Shown here in pieces: positions 22,549 through 31,306 of a DNA stretch of 35,604 nucleotides (position 1 is its first letter; each line of letters begins with the position of its first letter). Source of the stretch: Streptomyces sp. ISL-12. GTDB taxonomy: Bacteria; Actinomycetota; Actinomycetes; Streptomycetales; Streptomycetaceae. Both the position numbers and the translations under genes were made by a program. The DNA lies in assembly GCF_018614415.1 (NCBI RefSeq), contig NZ_JAGGOO010000035.1, positions 747 to 36,350 on the forward strand. The letters run 5' to 3'. Under the pieces are notes generated by a model. The model searched no databases. It was not told the DNA's origin and saw nothing but the letters and a program-made list of their open reading frames with translations.

Positions 22549-24065
22549 GCGCCGCACGAGTCGGCCTCGTCCGGCCCGGCGACCCCGAGCAGCTCGGCCG
22601 CCCGTGCCGTCGTCAGCTTCGGGGAGGTCAGCTCGCTCCAGTGCTCCCGGACCTTCGCCGCGACGCCGTCCGCCGGCTTCTCCAGCAGGCGCCGTACGAC
22701 GTCCGTCTGACCGGCGGTCATGCTCAGCGGGTCGGTCGGCGACAGGACGATCGCCGAGCCCTGGACGCTGTCGTCGAGGCGGACCCGGCGCAGGGCGTCC
22801 ATCGGGTCGTCCTGCCAGCTCAGGGCGAGCCACATGACGGTCACCATCCGCCCGTCGCACACCTGGCTGCCCGCCTGCTCGCTGCCCGCGACCAGCACGG
22901 CGGCGACGGCGGCGGAGAACTCCGGCACCCGGTTGCCGCCCCACTCGGTGCCCACGGTCACCTGGTCGCGCCGGGTCAGCGGGGGGATCGCGGAGTCGCT
23001 CTCCAGGCCGTAGCGGGCTTCGATCCGCTGCCGTACGAGCAGGGAGCGGTCGCGCGCCTCGTCACCGGTGAGCGACCGCACCCGGTCCACCACGTCGGCC
23101 CAGTCAGCGGTGCGCGGCATCCACTCCTCGAACGCGCAGTACGTCGTCCCGTCCCGCTCGACGCACTTCTGCTCCTTCTCGGGGCTGACCGAGGCCCGTT
23201 CGCGGGCGGCGACCAGTTCCGCCGACTCGCCCCGGGACTGCGCGACGCCCCCGACCAGGCCCATCACCAGCGCCACCGCGAGCCCCGCCTTGACGGCCGC
23301 GCCCCGGCCCCCGCCGGCCAGCACCGCGAGGAAGGCCAGGCACAGCGCCACACCGGCCAGGTACAGGGCGTGCCAGGCGGCCGGACGGCCGATCAGGTCG
23401 GAGGGCAGGGGCTGGCCGCCGGACGTGGAGACGACCGGGCTCAGCCAGGCCCCGGCCTCACCGCCGAGCGGCAGGCTGCCGAGCATCGAGGTGAACAGGA
23501 AGAACACGCCCAGCAGCGGCGCCGCCCACGCCGAGGCCACCAGCCGGGCCAGCAGGATGCCGCCCGCCCCCAGCAGCAGTACGGTCAGCGGCCCCACCAG
23601 CAGTTCGGCCGGCGAACCCTGCCCGACCGCCCCCGGCTTGAGCGCTTCCCAGCCGAACTGCCCGCCCACGAACACCGCGGTGAGCAGCACCACCGGCACC
23701 AGCGACAGCACGTGCGCCGCCGTACGCCGCCCGCGCGGCATCACCAGGGCCCCGAACCACTCCTCGGTGTGGTGCCGACGGGAGCGCAGCGCGGCGAAGT
23801 TGGCGCTCAGCAGCACCGCGAAGCCGACGAGCAGCGGCCAGCCCTGCGTCGACCGGTCGGCGTCCTGGAGGACCGGGAAGCCGTCCCACGACGACCGGGT
23901 CCGCCACACGATCAGGACGGCGTACAGCACGAAGGCGATCAGCACCGGCACGCTCAGCACCAGCCGCCGCGCCTCCAGCCGGGCCAGTTCGAGCACGGCT
24001 CGCGCCCCACCGCCGTTCGCCCGGCCGTCCACCGCCACCGGCGTCTCCTCCAGCACCGCGCTCAT
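22545..24065 (-). CDS. ABC-2-type permease-like membrane protein
   Basis: 506 residues from the ATG at 24065, which overlaps the ATPase stop by 4 bp. About six helices lie between residues 35 and 280 (VLIAFVLYAVLIVW, LLVGFAVLLSANFAAL, VLSLVPVVLLTAVFVG, LTVLLLGAGGILLARLV, LYLAGVALCLAFLAVLAG, VALVMGLVGGV). The C-terminal ~220 residues are soluble and likely extracytoplasmic, with two Cys near CVERDGTTYCAFEEWMPR. It pairs with the ATPase, presumably to export or detoxify something at the membrane. Substrate unknown. Confidence 0.85.
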   Translation of the reverse strand: MSAVLEETPVAVDGRANGGGARAVLELARLEARRLVLSVPVLIAFVLYAVLIVWRTRSSWDGFPVLQDADRSTQGWPLLVGFAVLLSANFAALRSRRHHTEEWFGALVMPRGRRTAAHVLSLVPVVLLTAVFVGGQFGWEALKPGAVGQGSPAELLVGPLTVLLLGAGGILLARLVASAWAAPLLGVFFLFTSMLGSLPLGGEAGAWLSPVVSTSGGQPLPSDLIGRPAAWHALYLAGVALCLAFLAVLAGGGRGAAVKAGLAVALVMGLVGGVAQSRGESAELVAARERASVSPEKEQKCVERDGTTYCAFEEWMPRTADWADVVDRVRSLTGDEARDRSLLVRQRIEARYGLESDSAIPPLTRRDQVTVGTEWGGNRVPEFSAAVAAVLVAGSEQAGSQVCDGRMVTVMWLALSWQDDPMDALRRVRLDDSVQGSAIVLSPTDPLSMTAGQTDVVRRLLEKPADGVAAKVREHWSELTSPKLTTARAAELLGVAGPDEADSCGA

Positions 24066-24934
24066 GCCGCCACCTCCGCGCCCGAGCCCGAGCCCGCGCC
24101 GTCGAGGACCAGCAGATAGCCGTCCTCCAGGGTGGGTTCGACCAGTTCGGCCCCGTCCGGCGGATCACCGACGTGCCGGAACTCCCCCGTCCCCGTGCGC
24201 CACCCGGCCTTCGCGCCCGCGTCCCGCCGCTCACTGCGCCACACCCGCCCGGCCGCCCGCGCGGTCAGCTCGGCCGGCGTCCCGTCGAACCGGATGCCCC
24301 CCTCGGCCATCACCAGCACCCGTCGGCACAGCATGGCGACGTCCTCGGTCTGATGGGTGGACAGCAGGACGGTCCGCCCCTCCCCCGCCTCCGCGATCAG
24401 CTCCCGGAACCGCATCCGCTGCTCGGGGTCGAGCCCGACGGTCGGCTCGTCCAGCACCAGGAACCCGGGGTCCCCCACCAGGGCGGCGGCCAGCGCGACC
24501 CGCTGCCGCATCCCGCCGGACAGCTTCCTGATCCGCCGCCCCCGCACCTCCCCGAGCCCGACCTCCTCCAGTACCCGCCGCACCTCGCGGTGGCGGGCGC
24601 CCCGGTCGGTCATCTCCTTCAGGACGGCCACGTAGTCCACGAACTCGAAGGCGGTGAACCCCGGATGGAAGCCGGGCGTCTGCGGCAGGTACCCCAGCCG
24701 CCGGCGCACCTGCTGCCGGCCGCCCGCGGTCCCCGGGTCGTGCCCCAGCACGGTGAACGCGCCCTCGTCCGCGGGCACGGCCGTGGCCAGCACCCGCAAC
24801 AGCGTGGTCTTGCCCGCCCCGTTGGGCCCGAGCAGCCCGGTGACGCCCGGCGACAGCCGCAGCCCCACGTCGTCGAGGGCGCGGGTCCGCCCGTAATGCA
24901 GGCGCAGCCCGGAGGCGGAAACGGTGATGGTCAT
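24062..24934 (-). CDS. ABC transporter ATP-binding protein (ABC-2/drug type)
   Basis: 290 residues from the ATG at 24934, with CGGGAG upstream. Walker A GPNGAGKTT (36-44), Q-loop YLPQTPGFHPGFTA, signature LSGGMRQR, Walker B FLVLDEPTVGLDP and switch His in STHQTEDV are intact. The last ~70 residues form a divergent extension with a Gly/Ser end. The sequence resembles the DrrA/NodI-like group that powers ABC-2 permeases, which agrees with the permease next door. It starts 35 bp after the anti-sigma gene. Confidence 0.92.
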   Translation of the reverse strand: MTITVSASGLRLHYGRTRALDDVGLRLSPGVTGLLGPNGAGKTTLLRVLATAVPADEGAFTVLGHDPGTAGGRQQVRRRLGYLPQTPGFHPGFTAFEFVDYVAVLKEMTDRGARHREVRRVLEEVGLGEVRGRRIRKLSGGMRQRVALAAALVGDPGFLVLDEPTVGLDPEQRMRFRELIAEAGEGRTVLLSTHQTEDVAMLCRRVLVMAEGGIRFDGTPAELTARAAGRVWRSERRDAGAKAGWRTGTGEFRHVGDPPDGAELVEPTLEDGYLLVLDGAGSGSGAEVAA

Positions 24935-24968
24935 ACGAAACTCCCGTGTCACGAACGACGAAGAAAAG

Positions 24969-25823
24969 TCAGTGGACGAACCGCGACCGGTCGAACCGGT
25001 CCCGCACCGCGAACAGCACCCCGGCGGCGACCACGGCCACCACCGCGCACACGCCCTGCCCGGCCGCCGTGAACGGCACGAGCGGCCCGTCACCGGACTC
25101 CCGTACCGCCTCGGCGGCCAACAGCAGCCCGACCCACGCGCCCCCCACCACCGAGGGCGCGACCACCGGCCCCAGCCGCGGCGTCAGCGCCAGCCCGCCC
25201 CCCGTCAGGGCCAGCGCGGGCAGCAGCCAGGCCAGCGCCCGCAGCCCGTAGCCGGGCAGCGCCAGCGTGGCCAGACCGTTCAGCCCGATCCCCACGGCCA
25301 GCACGGCGACCGTGCGGATCATCAGCAGCCGGAACCCGTGCAGCGGCGCCACCACCGCGATCTCGTACGCCGGGTCCAGCGCGGGCCCGTACGACAGGGC
25401 CACCCCGGCCAGCGGCAGCAGCGGGGCGAGGGCGAGGAAGAGCGTCGGCGTCCCGTCCGGCGACCCGGACGCCAGCACCGCCGTCACGGTCATCGCCAGC
25501 ACCGCCGCGACCGCTCCCAGCCACGACCCGCGCAGCACCGGCGTGGCCGTCAGCAGCCGGGCCACGTGGTCGGGCACGCCCAGCCGCACCAGCAGCCCCT
25601 CGCACCACCCCGCCCGCGGCGCGTCCAGTTCGGCGTCGAGCCGCTCCCACCCGGCGTCCAGCGCCACCGGATCGGTGACCTCCGCCAGCACCGCACGGCA
25701 CCGCGCGCAGGCGGCCAGATGGGTGTCGGCGGACCACAGCGCGGGCGGCGCCAGCCCACCCCCCGCGTAGGCCCGCAACTCCTCCTCCGGCACGTGCCAG
25801 CCGCCGTCGATGTACGCCGTCAT
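24969..25823 (-). CDS. zinc-finger anti-sigma factor fused to a membrane domain
   Basis: 284 residues from the ATG at 25823, overlapping the sigma factor stop (ATGA). The N-terminal ~50 residues carry the anti-sigma zinc finger His35-x3-Cys39-x2-Cys42 in THLAACARC, after an acidic helix (VPEEELRAYAGG). About six hydrophobic helices follow from about residue 90. The arrangement is that of membrane-bound ZAS anti-sigma factors that hold the sigma factor until a signal arrives. The signal is unknown; release would turn on the ABC genes behind it if they lie in its regulon. Confidence 0.88.
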   Translation of the reverse strand: MTAYIDGGWHVPEEELRAYAGGGLAPPALWSADTHLAACARCRAVLAEVTDPVALDAGWERLDAELDAPRAGWCEGLLVRLGVPDHVARLLTATPVLRGSWLGAVAAVLAMTVTAVLASGSPDGTPTLFLALAPLLPLAGVALSYGPALDPAYEIAVVAPLHGFRLLMIRTVAVLAVGIGLNGLATLALPGYGLRALAWLLPALALTGGGLALTPRLGPVVAPSVVGGAWVGLLLAAEAVRESGDGPLVPFTAAGQGVCAVVAVVAAGVLFAVRDRFDRSRFVH

Positions 25824-26362
25824 GCCAGGGCCTCCCGCAGTTGCTTGCGGGCCCGCATCGCCCGCGTCTTGACCGTGCCCGGCGGAATGCCGAGCAGGAC
25901 GGCGGCCTCGCGGGTGGTCAGCCCGTCGACGACCGTCGCCTGGAGCACCGCGCGCAGTTCCGGGGAGAGCCGGACGAGGGCGCCCGCGAGATCCCCGTGC
26001 TCGACGCCGGCCAGCACCCGCTCCTCCGCCGACACCTCGTCCCGGTGCCGCAGCCGCGCCAGCGCCTGCCGCAGCCGCCCCCGCGCCCCGTCCCCGCGGA
26101 GTACGTCGATCAGCCGCCGCGACCCGATCCGCCACAGCCACCCGGCGACGTCCCCGTCCTCCCGGTACCGCGCGCTGCCGCGCCACACCGCGAGGAAGGT
26201 CTCCTGCACCACGTCGTCGACGACCCCCGGATCGGCACAGCGGCCGCGCAGCCGGGCCGTCAGCCACGGCGCGTACCGCCGGTACAGCTCCTCGAAGGCC
26301 CGCCGGTCACCGTCGCCCGCGACGGCCCGCAACAGCTCCCCGTCGCTTCTCGTTCCGCTCAC
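25820..26362 (-). CDS. ECF-type RNA polymerase sigma factor
   Basis: 180 residues. Region 2 (about 20-90) has [34 protein letters not shown] and [19 protein letters not shown]; region 4 (about 125-178) has [28 protein letters not shown] and [18 protein letters not shown]. The start is the GTG at 26362; GAGGAG lies only 2 nt before it, so the true start could be a few codons later. It directs transcription of its own small regulon and is coupled to the anti-sigma gene by a 4-bp overlap. Confidence 0.92.
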   Translation of the reverse strand: MSGTRSDGELLRAVAGDGDRRAFEELYRRYAPWLTARLRGRCADPGVVDDVVQETFLAVWRGSARYREDGDVAGWLWRIGSRRLIDVLRGDGARGRLRQALARLRHRDEVSAEERVLAGVEHGDLAGALVRLSPELRAVLQATVVDGLTTREAAVLLGIPPGTVKTRAMRARKQLREALA

Positions 26363-26513
26363 GTCTCCTCATCGCACGACACCCCCCGACCGGTTCACCC
26401 CACCCCACCAGCCCAGCCGCACGACGCCGGAAGCGCCCCTGGACACCGGCCCCGCGCCCCGCACCGCACCGCACCGCCCCGCACCGCACATGCCGACGGA
26501 AGCGTCCGTGGGA

Positions 26514-26712
26514 CCCGCACCCGCCCCACGACGGAAACCCTCCCGGGGCCCCGGCTCCGCACCCGCCCCACGACGGAATCGCCCCCCGAAAGACCAAACG
26601 ACCCGCACCCGCACGACGACGGAAACCCTCCCAGGGACCCGAACCCGCACCCGCCCCACGACGGAATCGCCCCCCGAAGACCGAACGACCCGCACCCGCA
26701 CGACGGCGGGAG
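26514..26712. repeat. composite direct repeat, about 87-bp units
   Basis: The block CCCGCACCCGCCCCACGACG recurs at 26514, 26557, 26602 (variant), 26644 and 26690 (partial). Two flavours alternate: one ends in GGAAACCCTCCC, the other in GGAATCGCCCCCCGAA and an AAACGA or GAACGA tail, giving two copies of an ~87-bp composite. It sits in the 26363-27030 gap between the divergent sigma gene and ppk. The rest of that gap holds no gene or clear promoter that I can identify. Confidence 0.7.
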
Positions 26713-27030
26713 CGGGTCGTGGGGGTGCGGCGCAGCCCGCCGCTTACCCGGTCCCACAGAGGTGACGACTCCCCCCGCCCGGGCGTCCATCCGGCGGCGG
26801 GCTCGCCGCACCCCCGCGCACCCCGGACCCGCCGGAGGCACCCCGCACCCCCAAGCCGCCCCCCGCTATCCCCCACGCCATCTCCCCGTAACCATCGATT
26901 CAGACGAGCTTGCGACGCTCACCGAATGCAGCCCGCCGTGCCAGAGCCTTCACCGCCCCCGGAGGGAACCCCGCTTCCGCCCGTTCCTTCCGACGCGCCT
27001 GTCCTGCTCGGTGCGCGGAAGAATAGGTCC

Positions 27031-29310
27031 ATGAGTCAGTCGAACCCCCAGGCAGAGGTCCAGCACACGCAGCCCTCCGTGGGCTCCATCGCCGCGCACC
27101 GCCCGCACACGATCGCCGCCGCGGTCTCCGACCTGGAGCCCGACCTCGACTCCGACCTCGACGCGTACGAGGACGACCTGGACGAATCCCAGGCCACCGG
27201 CGTCGGCAACGGCAACGGCTACGGCCACGGCAGGGCCACCCCCCTCCCCCGGAACCGCTTCCTCGACCGCGAGCGCAGCTGGCTGGCGTTCAACGAACGC
27301 GTCCTGGAACTGGCCGAGGACCCGAACACCCCGCTCCTGGAACGCGCGAACTTCCTCGCGATCTTCGCCAGCAACCTGGACGAGTTCTTCATGGTCCGCG
27401 TCGCGGGCCTCAAGCGTCGCATCACCACCGGCGTCGCCACCCGCTCCGCCTCCGGCCTCCAGCCCCGCGAGATCCTGGAGATGATCTGGGCCCGCTCACG
27501 CGAGCTGATGGCCCGGCACGCCGCCTGCTTCCACGAGGACGTCCTCCCGGCCCTGGCCGAAGAGGGCATCCACCTGGTCCGCTGGAGGGAACTCGCGGAG
27601 AAGGAGCAGGCCCGCCTGTTCACCCTCTTCCGCCACCAGATCTTCCCGGTCCTGACCCCTCTCGCGGTCGACCCGGCCCACCCCTTCCCGTACATCTCGG
27701 GCCTGAGCCTCAACCTCGCGGTCGTCGTCCGCAACCCGGTCACCGGCCACCGCCACTTCGCCCGCGTCAAGGTCCCGCCGCTGCTCTCCCGCTTCCTGGA
27801 AGCCTCCCCGGGCCGCTACGTCCCCATCGAGGACGTCATCGCCGCCCACCTGGAAGAACTCTTCCCCGGCATGGAGGTCCTGGAGAGCCACGCCTTCCGC
27901 GTCACCCGCAACGAGGACCTCGAAGTAGAAGAGGACGACGCCGAGAACCTCCTCAAGGCGCTCGAAAAAGAACTCATGCGCCGCCGCTTCGGCCCCCCGG
28001 TCCGCCTGGAGGTCGAGGAGAGCATCGACCGCGAGGTGCTGGACCTCCTGGTCCGCGAGCTGAAGATCACCGAAGCCGAGGTCTACCCCCTCCCCGGCCC
28101 CCTGGACCTCACCGGCCTCTTCCGCGTCCACAGCCTGGACCGCCCGGAGCTGAAGTACCCGAAGTTCGTCGCCGGCACCCACCGCGACCTCGCCGAGGTC
28201 GAGTCCGCCTCCGCCCCCGACATCTTCGCCGCGCTCCGCAGCAGGGACGTCCTCCTCCACCACCCGTACGACTCGTTCTCCACCTCCGTACAGGCGTTCC
28301 TGGAGCAGGCCGCCGAGGACCCGGACGTCCTCGCCATCAAGCAGACCCTCTACCGCACCTCCGGCGACTCCCCCATAGTCAACGCGCTCATCGACGCCGC
28401 CGAGGCCGGCAAGCAGGTCCTCGTCCTGGTCGAGATCAAGGCCCGCTTCGACGAGCACGCCAACATCAAGTGGGCCCGCAAGCTGGAAGAGGCCGGCTGC
28501 CACGTCGTCTACGGCCTGGTGGGCCTCAAGACCCACTGCAAGCTCTCCCTCGTCGTACGCCAGGAGGGCGAGACCCTCCGCCGCTACAGCCACGTCGGCA
28601 CGGGCAACTACCACCCGAAGACGGCCCGCCTCTACGAGGACCTCGGCCTGCTCACCGCGGACCCGCAGGTCGGCGCGGACCTCTCCGACCTCTTCAACCG
28701 CCTCTCCGGCTACTCCCGCCGGGAGACGTACCGCCGTCTGCTCGTCGCCCCCAAGTCGCTCCGCGACGGCCTGGTCTCCCGTATCCACAAGGAGATCCAG
28801 CACCACCGCGCCGGCCGCCCCGCGTACGTCAAGATCAAGGTCAACTCGATGGTCGACGAGGCGGTGATCGACGCCTGCTACCGCGCGAGCCAGGCGGGTG
28901 TCCCGGTCGACGTGTGGGTGCGCGGCATCTGCGCGCTGCGTCCCGGCGTGGAGGGCCTGTCGGAGAACATCCGGGTCCGTTCGGTCCTCGGCCGCTTCCT
29001 GGAGCACTCCCGGGTCTTCGCGTTCGGCAACGGCGGTGAGCCGGAGGTGTGGTTCGGCAGCGCCGACATGATGCACCGCAACCTCGACCGCCGGATAGAG
29101 GCCCTGGTCCGGGTCACCGACCCGGCCCACCGGGCGGCCCTGTGCCGCCTGCTGGAGACCGGCATGTCCGACACCACCGCGTCCTGGCACCTCGGTCCGG
29201 ACGGCGAGTGGACCCGGCACGCGACCGACGCGGACGGTCACCCCCTGCGCAACGTCCAGGAGATGCTCATAGACGCCCGGAGGCGCCGGCGTGGCACAGC
29301 GACACCTTGA
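27031..29310 (+). CDS. ppk: polyphosphate kinase 1
   Basis: 759 residues from the ATG at 27031 (a GGAA lies about 10 nt before). A poorly conserved acidic leader of about 75 residues precedes the core [19 protein letters not shown]. Then come [89 protein letters not shown] and, with the phosphorylated His521, [21 protein letters not shown]. The enzyme reversibly builds polyphosphate from ATP; in Streptomyces it affects antibiotic output and is under PhoP control. A CHAD gene overlaps its 3' end by 20 bp. Confidence 0.95.
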   Translation: MSQSNPQAEVQHTQPSVGSIAAHRPHTIAAAVSDLEPDLDSDLDAYEDDLDESQATGVGNGNGYGHGRATPLPRNRFLDRERSWLAFNERVLELAEDPNTPLLERANFLAIFASNLDEFFMVRVAGLKRRITTGVATRSASGLQPREILEMIWARSRELMARHAACFHEDVLPALAEEGIHLVRWRELAEKEQARLFTLFRHQIFPVLTPLAVDPAHPFPYISGLSLNLAVVVRNPVTGHRHFARVKVPPLLSRFLEASPGRYVPIEDVIAAHLEELFPGMEVLESHAFRVTRNEDLEVEEDDAENLLKALEKELMRRRFGPPVRLEVEESIDREVLDLLVRELKITEAEVYPLPGPLDLTGLFRVHSLDRPELKYPKFVAGTHRDLAEVESASAPDIFAALRSRDVLLHHPYDSFSTSVQAFLEQAAEDPDVLAIKQTLYRTSGDSPIVNALIDAAEAGKQVLVLVEIKARFDEHANIKWARKLEEAGCHVVYGLVGLKTHCKLSLVVRQEGETLRRYSHVGTGNYHPKTARLYEDLGLLTADPQVGADLSDLFNRLSGYSRRETYRRLLVAPKSLRDGLVSRIHKEIQHHRAGRPAYVKIKVNSMVDEAVIDACYRASQAGVPVDVWVRGICALRPGVEGLSENIRVRSVLGRFLEHSRVFAFGNGGEPEVWFGSADMMHRNLDRRIEALVRVTDPAHRAALCRLLETGMSDTTASWHLGPDGEWTRHATDADGHPLRNVQEMLIDARRRRRGTATP

Positions 29311-30598
29311 ACCGACGCACCCCCCGTCCCGGCCGGCCCCGTCCGGCCCACCCCCGCTGCCCGGCCCGGCGCCGGCGGACAGCTCTGCGCAGGTGGACAG
29401 CCCGATGCAGCCGGACAGCACCGCGCGAACAGACAGCGCCGCGCGAACAGACAGCGCCACGCGAACAGACAGCACCGCGCGAACATACAGCCCCCCGCGA
29501 ACAGACAGCACCGCACGAACAGACAGCACCGCGCGAACAGGCAGCCCCCCGCAGGCGGACGCCCCGCTCCGGCCGGACACCCCGCCCCGGCCGGACGGCC
29601 CGGTGGACGCCGACGCCCTCGCCCGCTACCTGCGCGCCCAGGCCACGGAGTTCCTCCGCGCCCTGCGCCTGCACCGGGAGAACGGCGCGGGCGCGCACGC
29701 CGTGGACGGCTCCGTCGACGCGGCCCGCGCCCTGCGCCGCGCGGCCCGCCGGATCAGCGGCAGCCTGCACACCTTCCAGGCGCTGCTCGACGGCGACTGG
29801 GCGGAGGACATCCGCCCCGAGCTGGCCTGGCTGTCGGGCACGCTGGCGATGGAGCACGCGTACGCGTCCCGCCTCGAACGCCTGCTCCAGGCCCTGCACC
29901 GGCTGTCCGGCGTCTCGGTCTTCCCGGACCTGCCCCCGGGCGTCCCCGCCCAGCAGGCGGCCGGAACCGAGCGCGGCGCCCTCACCGTGGGCGCGGCCAA
30001 GGCGGGCGCCCTGCTGGACCGCCAGCTGACCCTGGCCCGCACCCGGGCCCACTCCACGGCGCTGCAAGCCCTGGGCAGCAGCCGCTTCCACGCGGTCGCC
30101 GACAAGGTCGCCGTCCTGGCCAGCGACGTCCCGCTGGCCACCGGCGCGGCCGGCGCCGACCTGCGCCCGCTGGCCGCCGCCGCCGAGGAGCGCCTCACCG
30201 ACGCCGTGGCCGCGCTGCCCCTGGTCACCGCCGGCAGCCCCTACAACGCGGAAGCCCTGGTCCACGGGCTGTCCGCGGACCCGGCCCCGCATCCGCAGGA
30301 CGCGCCCTGGCACCAGGTACGCCTGCTGCTGCGCCTGCACCGCTACGCCCGTGAGGCCGTCACCGGCGGCGACGCCCCCGTCGGCGTACGCCTGCTCGCG
30401 GCCGGTGAGGCCCTGGACCGGCACCGGGACGCCGCGGAGGCCGCCGCGGCCGCCGCCCAGGCGGCCCGCACCCCCCGGATCGCCCCGGCGACGGCGTACG
30501 CGCTGGGCGTGCTCCACGCCGACCAGCGGCATGAGGTGGAGGCGGCGCGGTACGCGTTCCAGCACTGCTGGCGCAAGGAAGCCGTCGGCACACCGTAG
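29291..30598 (+). CDS. CHAD-domain protein (polyphosphate-associated)
   Basis: 435 residues from a GTG at 29291, inside the ppk 3' end, with GGAGG 7 nt upstream. The N-terminal ~100 residues are disordered and contain seven tandem hexapeptides of the type (D/Y/G)S-T/A-A-R-T (about 41-83, 18-bp units in the DNA). The CHAD domain covers about 105-425: an all-helical bundle with conserved basic residues, as in [34 protein letters not shown] and [23 protein letters not shown] domains bind polyphosphate and often localise to polyphosphate granules. Coupling to ppk strongly suggests action on the same polymer. Confidence 0.9.
   Translation: MAQRHLEPTHPPSRPAPSGPPPLPGPAPADSSAQVDSPMQPDSTARTDSAARTDSATRTDSTARTYSPPRTDSTARTDSTARTGSPPQADAPLRPDTPPRPDGPVDADALARYLRAQATEFLRALRLHRENGAGAHAVDGSVDAARALRRAARRISGSLHTFQALLDGDWAEDIRPELAWLSGTLAMEHAYASRLERLLQALHRLSGVSVFPDLPPGVPAQQAAGTERGALTVGAAKAGALLDRQLTLARTRAHSTALQALGSSRFHAVADKVAVLASDVPLATGAAGADLRPLAAAAEERLTDAVAALPLVTAGSPYNAEALVHGLSADPAPHPQDAPWHQVRLLLRLHRYAREAVTGGDAPVGVRLLAAGEALDRHRDAAEAAAAAAQAARTPRIAPATAYALGVLHADQRHEVEAARYAFQHCWRKEAVGTP
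29402..29530 (+). repeat. 18-bp tandem repeat coding a hexapeptide
   Basis: About seven units of CGCGCGAACAGACAGC plus two bases, each coding ARTDS with a Thr/Ala/Pro spacer, in the disordered region before the CHAD domain. Differences between units are few, so copy number could vary between strains. Confidence 0.8.
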
Positions 30599-30622
30599 GC
30601 CCGGCACCGAGCGGAGGCATCC

Positions 30623-31045
30623 GTGAGCACCCCCGACGGCACCACGGTCCTCGCGGCCGGCTGCGTCCTGTGGCGCCGCTCGCCGGTCACCGGCGGGACG
30701 GAGCTGTGTCTCGTCCACCGGCCGAAGTACGACGACTGGTCCCACCCCAAGGGAAAGCTGAAGCCGGGCGAGGACGCCCTCGCCGGCGCCCTGCGCGAGG
30801 TCGCCGAGGAGACCGGGCACACGGCCGCGCCGGGCCCCGAGCTGCCCACCGTGCGCTATCCGGCCGACGGCCGGCCCAAGCAGGTGCGCTACTGGGCCGC
30901 CGAGGCCGTCTCCGGCACGTTCGTACCGAACGACGAGGTGGACCGCGTCCTGTGGCTGGCACCCGACGCCGCCCGGGCCCGGCTCACTCGACCGAGGGAC
31001 CGCGCCCTGGTCGACGCCCTGCTGGCCACCGCCCGCCTGCCATAG
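30623..31045 (+). CDS. Nudix hydrolase, MutT/Ap4A-type
   Basis: 140 residues from a GTG, with GGAGG 8 nt upstream and 24 bp after the CHAD gene. The Nudix box is complete at 44-66: Gly44, Glu50, Arg58-Glu59, Glu62-Glu63 and Gly65 in GKLKPGE and REVAEETGH. LCLVHRPKYDDWSHPKGKL before it resembles dinucleoside-polyphosphate or oxidised-nucleotide hydrolases. It lacks the histidine phosphatase domain seen in longer relatives. Its place after ppk and CHAD suggests cleaning of nucleotide or polyphosphate products, but the substrate is open. Confidence 0.9.
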   Translation: MSTPDGTTVLAAGCVLWRRSPVTGGTELCLVHRPKYDDWSHPKGKLKPGEDALAGALREVAEETGHTAAPGPELPTVRYPADGRPKQVRYWAAEAVSGTFVPNDEVDRVLWLAPDAARARLTRPRDRALVDALLATARLP

Positions 31046-31047
31046 TC

Positions 31048-31074
31048 GGGGTGACAGCCCACCGGAATCACCCC
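31048..31074 (+). terminator. weak hairpin after the Nudix gene
   Basis: GGGGTGA (31048-31054) and TCACCCC (31068-31074) form a perfect 7-bp stem 3 bp after the Nudix stop, with a 13-nt loop and no T-tract. It may mark the end of the ppk unit before the pst promoter. Confidence 0.35.
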
Positions 31075-31122
31075 GTGTCCTCGACGTAAGCGTTCCGTGA
31101 CCTCACCGCACCGTCCCCAGGG

Positions 31123-31162
31123 GTTCACCCCGCGTTCATTTACGGCCATCGGCGCCTTCACC
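31123..31162 (+). promoter_or_regulatory. PHO box (PhoP operator) of the pst operon
   Basis: Four units with exact 11-bp spacing: GTTCACC (31123), GTTCATT (31134), GCCATCG (31145) and CTTCACC (31156). The first and fourth match the Streptomyces PhoP direct repeat consensus well, the second fairly, the third poorly. It lies about 145-185 bp upstream of pstS, the position expected for PhoP activation of pstSCAB during phosphate starvation. Confidence 0.88.
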
Positions 31163-31306
31163 TGTTCTGCCTAATTTCGGCCTTACCCGATACGGGGCGC
31201 ACCTGGAAAACGCGTTCGTATCGCCCAGTTTTCCTATCCAGTCCCCAGCACCAGTCTTCGCACGCCGCCGAATCAGGACGGCGGCTCCAGGAAGGACATT
31301 CCTCAA

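Noticed and set aside
26910..26970. PHO box before ppk (GCTCACC and CTTCACC)
   Set aside because: The two heptamers are 31 bp apart, which does not fit the 11-bp periodicity of PhoP sites, and intermediate units are poor.
29267..30820. Long minus-strand frame opposite the CHAD gene, with Cys-rich repeats
   Set aside because: It is a mirror of the plus-strand hexapeptide repeat and GC-rich third positions; the plus frame has a recognised domain, ribosome site and operon context.
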